This document shows, one piece after another, positions 60,617-64,000 of a DNA stretch of 64,000 nt. Source of the stretch: Brevibacterium casei CIP 102111 (GTDB taxonomy: Bacteria; Actinomycetota; Actinomycetes; Actinomycetales; Brevibacteriaceae); contig NZ_FXZC01000007.1 in assembly GCF_900169275.1 (NCBI RefSeq), forward strand, positions 112,517 through 176,516, given 5' to 3'. Below the pieces are notes generated by a model. It was not told where the DNA came from. It ran no database searches and saw only the letters and a program-made list of their open reading frames with translations. Numbering within the stretch: the first letter of the stretch is position 1; every line of letters begins with the position of its first letter. A program made the position numbers and the translations under genes.

Positions 60617-61972
60617 ATGCGTGTTGCAGTACTCGGTCTCGGTGAAGCCGGATCGCTCTATTCGGCGGCCTTCGTCGAGGCCGGATGTGAAGTCGTCGGG
60701 TTCGATCCGCGCCCGATCGATCCTCCCAGCGGGGTGTCGATGGCGGGCAGCATCGCCGAGGCGGTGGCCGACGCCGATCTCGTCCTCGGACTGACGACGG
60801 CCAGGCCATCCGTTGCGGTGGCCGAGGAGGCGTCGGAAGCACTGCAGGACGGCGCGCTCTTCCTCGACCTCAACGCCGCGTCGCCCACACGCAAACAGGA
60901 GGTCGCCGAAGCGCTCGGCCCGCGAGCGAAGGTCGTCGACGGTGCGGTCATCGGCTCCGTACCGCGCTACGGTGCCAGAGTCCGCGTACTCCTCTCCGGG
61001 GCTCACTCCGAGGAGGCCGCCGAGCTTCTGCGGATCGTCGGAGCCGACGCCGAACCCATCCAGGGACGCATCGGTGACGCCTCCCAGCGGAAGCTGCTCC
61101 GCAGCGTTTTCATGAAGGGTCTCGGCGCCCTCATCACCGAATCGATGCGGGCAGGAGAGGAGTCCGGGGAAGTCGACTGGATGCGTGCCCAGATCGCAGG
61201 GGAACTCGCCGATGGGGAGGCCACGCTCGATCGGCTCCTCACCGGCACCCGGACGCACGCACTCCGGCGCGCAGCCGAGCTCGGCGACAGCATCGACCTC
61301 TTGGCCGAACACGCACACCCCTGGCCGATGAGCGAGGCTGCCCGTTCCGTCCATCTCGGGGTGGGGCGAGCACAGGGTTCGAACCTTGCCGCCGAACTCG
61401 TAGCGCTTCCGACGTCCGCCCTCGGCGACGGTGGCGATCGCCTCGGATTCCTCGACTCGGGCATCAAACCCATGTGGGACAGTGCCCCCATCGCCGGACG
61501 GGCCTTCACCGTCCTCACACGTCCGGGAGACAATCAAGCCATCCATCGCGCGCTTCCACTCACCCGCCCGGGCGACATCCTCGTCATCGCCGGCGGCGGT
61601 GAGACCGACCGGGCGCTCATCGGAGAACTCATCGCTGAACGGGCTCAGATTCGGGGGATCGCAGGAATGGTCATCGACGGCGCCATCCGCGACGCGGCGG
61701 AGATCGCACAGCTCGGCTTCCCCGTGTGGGCGAGAGCCGTCTCACCGGCGGGCCCGTACAAATCGGGACCCGGGCGCCTCCGCGAGACGATCTCCGTCGC
61801 CGGAGCGGTCTGCCACCACGGCGACTACATCGTCGCCGATGCCGATGGAGTCCTCGTCGTCCCCGCGACCTCAGCCGAACAGGCGGTCGCAGCGGGCAGA
61901 GCGGTGATCGCCGACGAACAGCGACGTCAGAAGGAGATCCGCGCGACGGCTGCGAGCAGCACCCAGTCCTAG
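60617..61972 (+). CDS. Fusion of a 6PGDH-like dehydrogenase with an RraA-like domain
   Basis: This 451-residue protein has an N-terminal NAD(P)-binding beta-hydroxyacid dehydrogenase domain (1-160; VLGLGEAGSLYSAAFVEAGCEVVGFDP, LDLNAASPTRKQEV, VIGSVPRYGARV), a helical DUF1932-type dehydrogenase domain (about 165-250), and a C-terminal RraA/HMG-aldolase-like domain (about 260-440; IAGRAFTVLTRPGDN, GDILVIAGGGETDRALIGEL, GMVIDGAIRDAAEI, GDYIVADADGVLVVP). The fusion suggests oxidation followed by retro-aldol cleavage or decarboxylation of a hydroxyacid. AGGAG lies 7 nt before the ATG. It probably belongs to the IclR-controlled operon with the permease. Confidence 0.85.
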   Translation: MRVAVLGLGEAGSLYSAAFVEAGCEVVGFDPRPIDPPSGVSMAGSIAEAVADADLVLGLTTARPSVAVAEEASEALQDGALFLDLNAASPTRKQEVAEALGPRAKVVDGAVIGSVPRYGARVRVLLSGAHSEEAAELLRIVGADAEPIQGRIGDASQRKLLRSVFMKGLGALITESMRAGEESGEVDWMRAQIAGELADGEATLDRLLTGTRTHALRRAAELGDSIDLLAEHAHPWPMSEAARSVHLGVGRAQGSNLAAELVALPTSALGDGGDRLGFLDSGIKPMWDSAPIAGRAFTVLTRPGDNQAIHRALPLTRPGDILVIAGGGETDRALIGELIAERAQIRGIAGMVIDGAIRDAAEIAQLGFPVWARAVSPAGPYKSGPGRLRETISVAGAVCHHGDYIVADADGVLVVPATSAEQAVAAGRAVIADEQRRQKEIRATAASSTQS

Positions 61973-62005
61973 GACCCACCACCGATCAGAAAGGGGAGGA
62001 CAACG

Positions 62006-63358
62006 ATGCCTCTCGCCCTTATCGCCCTGGCAGTCTTCATCGCGGTCATCGTGATCTGGAATGTCGTCATCAAACGGAATATGGCCGAGGCGATGCTGCT
62101 CGGCTTCATCGTCACACTGCTCTTCGCGGGTGCCAACGCCCCACAGTTCGCCGCCGACGCCTTCGTCGAAGCCTCCGAGAACGAAGTGCTCTACGCCGCG
62201 GTCGCGTTCGTGTTCATGACCTACTTCGTCGAACGGACCGGGGTGATGAACAAGCTCATCACGATCCTCTCCTCTCTGCTCGGGCGTCTGCCCGGCGGGC
62301 CGGCCTATGTCGACACCGTCGCCTCGGCGGCCATGGGAGCACTGGCCGGGGGATCGAACACAGGCAACGCCGCCGCATCCGGGTCGATCACCGGCCCGTG
62401 GATGGTCCGCACCGGCTGGAAACGCGAACGTGCGGCCACCGTCATCGCCGGCAACGCGGGCCTCGGCGCGGCACTTCCGCCGAGTGCGTCGATGATCATC
62501 ATGATCGGGTTCGCCGGAACCCTGGTGACGACGTCACAGGTGTATCTGGCGCTGCTCGTCGCGGGCTCGTACCAGGTGCTCCTGCGCATCGGACTGACTG
62601 CCTGGTTCGTCCACCGCGACGGGATCAGGCCGGAGACGGGAGCCGACCATGTCCCTCTGCGGACATCGCTGCGCCTCGGCTGGACCTCAGTGCTCGTCTT
62701 CCTCGGCGCGATCATTCCGATCCTCATCACCGTCGGACCTCTCGCGGACTTCCTCTCATCGATCGCCACGATCGGGGAGTCGCTGGGCAATATCTCACTC
62801 ATCATGTGGATCCCGATCCTCATCATCGCCATCAGCGCGATCGTCGCCCGGAAGGAGCTCCCGAAGAGCGCTCGGCAATGGTGGGAGTTCCTCGCCGGTT
62901 CCGTCCCCCGCTTCTACACCATCGGCGCGATCCTCTTCTTCGCGATCATGGCCTCCGAGGTGCTGGCCTGACTGGGCCTCGACACCGATGTCACCTCGCT
63001 CCTGGAGACACTCGATCTTCCTCTCTGGCTGCTGGTCACGCTCATCGGCGTCCTCGTGGTCGTCGTCGCCGGTCCGCTCTCGTCGACAGCGACCCTGAGC
63101 GCGGTCGGGCAGGTGGCGCTGTTCTCGATGGTCGCGGCGGGCATCGACCCTTTGCTCGCCGTCGTCGCGATCCTCGTTTTCGCCTCGACGGAAGGCGCCT
63201 CACCGCCGGCCTCGGGATCGATCTTCGTCGCCTCAGGCCTCACCGAGGCGCAGCCGGAGAAGACATTCATCCCCCTGGTCATCTACTACGTCGTACCCAT
63301 CTTCATCCTCGGCGTGCTCATCGCGCTGAGCATCGTCCCTGTTCCCCTGGGAGGCTGA
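62006..63358 (+). pseudogene. TRAP-type large permease (DctM-like) with in-frame TGA
   Basis: The reading frame runs from ATG 62006 to TGA 63356-63358 and is broken only by TGA at 62969-62971 (after EVLA), with the following 128 codons in the same frame and fully conserved in character. The parts together give 449 codons and about 11-13 helices. DctM-like features are GGSNTGNAAASGSITGPWM, LPPSASMIIMIGF and STEGASPPASGSIFVASGL. The N-terminal piece alone is 321 residues. The gap to the fusion gene is 33 nt, and AAAGGGGAGG lies before the start. A recent nonsense mutation or a sequence error is likely. No substrate-binding subunit is seen nearby. Confidence 0.75.
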
Positions 63359-63359
63359 C

Positions 63360-63596
63360 ATGAGAAACGCACTGAACACCATCCTGCTCCCGCTCTTCAC
63401 CATGGCCATGGCGATCTTCCTCGTCCTTGCCTTCACCACCGTCATCACCCAGCTCGTCGGTCTCGTCTTCGCTCAGGGGGCGTGGATCGACACCGCCTAT
63501 GAGGCGTTGGCGCGACCGAGCATCATCGCCGCCATCGTCGTCAGCCTCCTCGGCTACGCCTATTACACGACCACCGGCGCCGAGGCGGATGACTGA
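63360..63596 (+). CDS. Small membrane protein, possible permease partner
   Basis: This 78-residue protein has two hydrophobic helices (about 8-35 and 50-68) and starts 1 nt after the permease stop. It is too short for a normal four-helix DctQ subunit but sits where a small TRAP subunit is often found. It may be an accessory subunit. I do not recognise the family. Confidence 0.65.
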   Translation: MRNALNTILLPLFTMAMAIFLVLAFTTVITQLVGLVFAQGAWIDTAYEALARPSIIAAIVVSLLGYAYYTTTGAEADD

Positions 63597-63613
63597 TGCT
63601 CTGTCACCGGGCC

Positions 63614-63637
63614 GGCTGCGGGGATCCTCCCGCAGCC
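63614..63637 (+). terminator. Hairpin after the permease operon
   Basis: GGCTGCGGG (63614-63622) pairs with 63629-63637 over 9 bp with a 6-nt loop. It is 18 nt after the last stop codon and has no T-run. Confidence 0.65.
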
Positions 63638-63723
63638 TGCCCTCGGGGCGCCCTCGTGAAGAGCCCCTTTCCCGCTTGACTACAGCGGTGACGGTTGTCA
63701 CAGCCGAAGTTTCGGTTTTCGGG

Positions 63724-63753
63724 TTGCGTGGGGGTGTTCTGGTGGTCTAGAGT
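63724..63753 (+). promoter_or_regulatory. Probable rRNA operon promoter
   Basis: TTGCGT (63724-63729) and TAGAGT (63748-63753) are separated by 18 bp. The region just upstream is T-rich for this genome. The sequence that follows fits an rRNA leader. Confidence 0.55.
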
Positions 63754-64000
63754 TATATCTCGTTCGCCTCACCGGGAACATCACAACAACGGGGTGTTTC
63801 CACCGGGTGTCACCAGCACAAACACGAGTTTGGCCGGGATACTTCCGGGTGTGTGGTTCGGGCGGACGCAATCCTGTGGATGCCCCCAACGAGCACGCGA
63901 ATATTCGTGTGTGGTGTGGGTGTGTGTTTGTGGTTTGAGAATCCAATAGCGTGTTTGTTTGAACAATGTGATGCCAGAAATTTTTTCTGGTAAGACAACC
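63754..64000 (+). promoter_or_regulatory. Probable rRNA operon leader (16S upstream region)
   Basis: No protein gene is convincing here. The sequence becomes GT-rich with TGTTTGTGGTTTGAGAA near 63926-63942, similar to the boxA-type antitermination region of actinobacterial rrn operons (TGTTnTTTGAGAA). This is followed by AATAGCGTGTTTGTTTG and a 7-bp hairpin CCAGAAA-TTT-TTTCTGG (63974-63990). The 16S gene itself is not reached within the window. Confidence 0.65.

Noticed and set aside
62969..62971. TGA as a selenocysteine codon in the permease
   Set aside because: No selenocysteine insertion hairpin is evident after it, DctM proteins are not selenoproteins, and the position is in an ordinary membrane stretch.
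63690..63998. Short open frames near the window end
   Set aside because: They overlap on both strands, lack Shine-Dalgarno sequences, and lie in sequence that looks like an rRNA promoter and leader.

Overview
The window is chromosomal DNA of a high-G+C Gram-positive bacterium, most likely a Brevibacterium or close relative in the Micrococcales. The G+C content is high. Gene neighbourhoods are typical of actinobacteria: miaA-dapF-hflX, lexA divergent from a LysM protein, DUF1844-infC-rpmI-rplT, and argCJBDFR. Many genes have a TANNNT box 6-7 nt before the start codon, as expected for leaderless transcripts. The last 270 bases look like an rRNA operon promoter and leader, so a 16S gene probably starts just outside. 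The genus name is an inference from content; no search was run.

Layout. 1-12.2 kb is housekeeping: the miaA 3' end, dapF, an RsmC-like methyltransferase, hflX, a DinG-type helicase, lexA with a divergent LysM protein and a perfect SOS box, then hisC, hisB, a membrane protein, hisH, hisA/priA and sseB. 12.3-17.4 kb holds an AbgB-like amidohydrolase with an AbgT-like transporter, and a TetR regulator divergent from an NAD(P)-binding protein with two copies of a palindromic operator between them. 17.5-30.7 kb holds DUF1844, infC (apparent AUC start and a terminator-bearing leader), rpmI, rplT, an rRNA methyltransferase, a pentapeptide-repeat protein, an acetolactate-synthase-like enzyme, pheST, an SDR, fused pabAB and a small membrane protein. 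30.8-36.5 kb holds a sodium:solute symporter and an Asp/Glu-type racemase divergent from a LysR regulator, then an AarF/UbiB-family gene.

36.5-47.5 kb is accessory and scarred. The last 584 bp of the aarF-family gene recurs about 5.4 kb downstream as a diverged fragment. Between the copies lie an RpiR regulator, an ABC-transporter ATPase remnant, an S10 carboxypeptidase and a DUF885 peptidase-like protein. Next come a wrecked MFS transporter interrupted by the 5' end of an IclR regulator gene, an AT-rich gene joining a DUF262 domain to an AlbA_2/Schlafen-like domain, and a convergent two-gene operon: a MazG-like nucleotide pyrophosphohydrolase and a GIY-YIG nuclease fused to a DUF2075 ATPase. 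These last two units are the best candidates for undescribed defence systems.

47.5-58.8 kb returns to core functions: a quinone oxidoreductase, argCJBDF-argR-argH (argG missing; a dispersed palindromic repeat fills the argR-argH gap), tyrS and two membrane proteins. 58.8-63.6 kb has a formate/nitrite-type channel and a catabolic module: an IclR regulator, a dehydrogenase-RraA fusion, a DctM-like permease with an in-frame TGA, and a small membrane subunit. The window ends in the rRNA-type leader.
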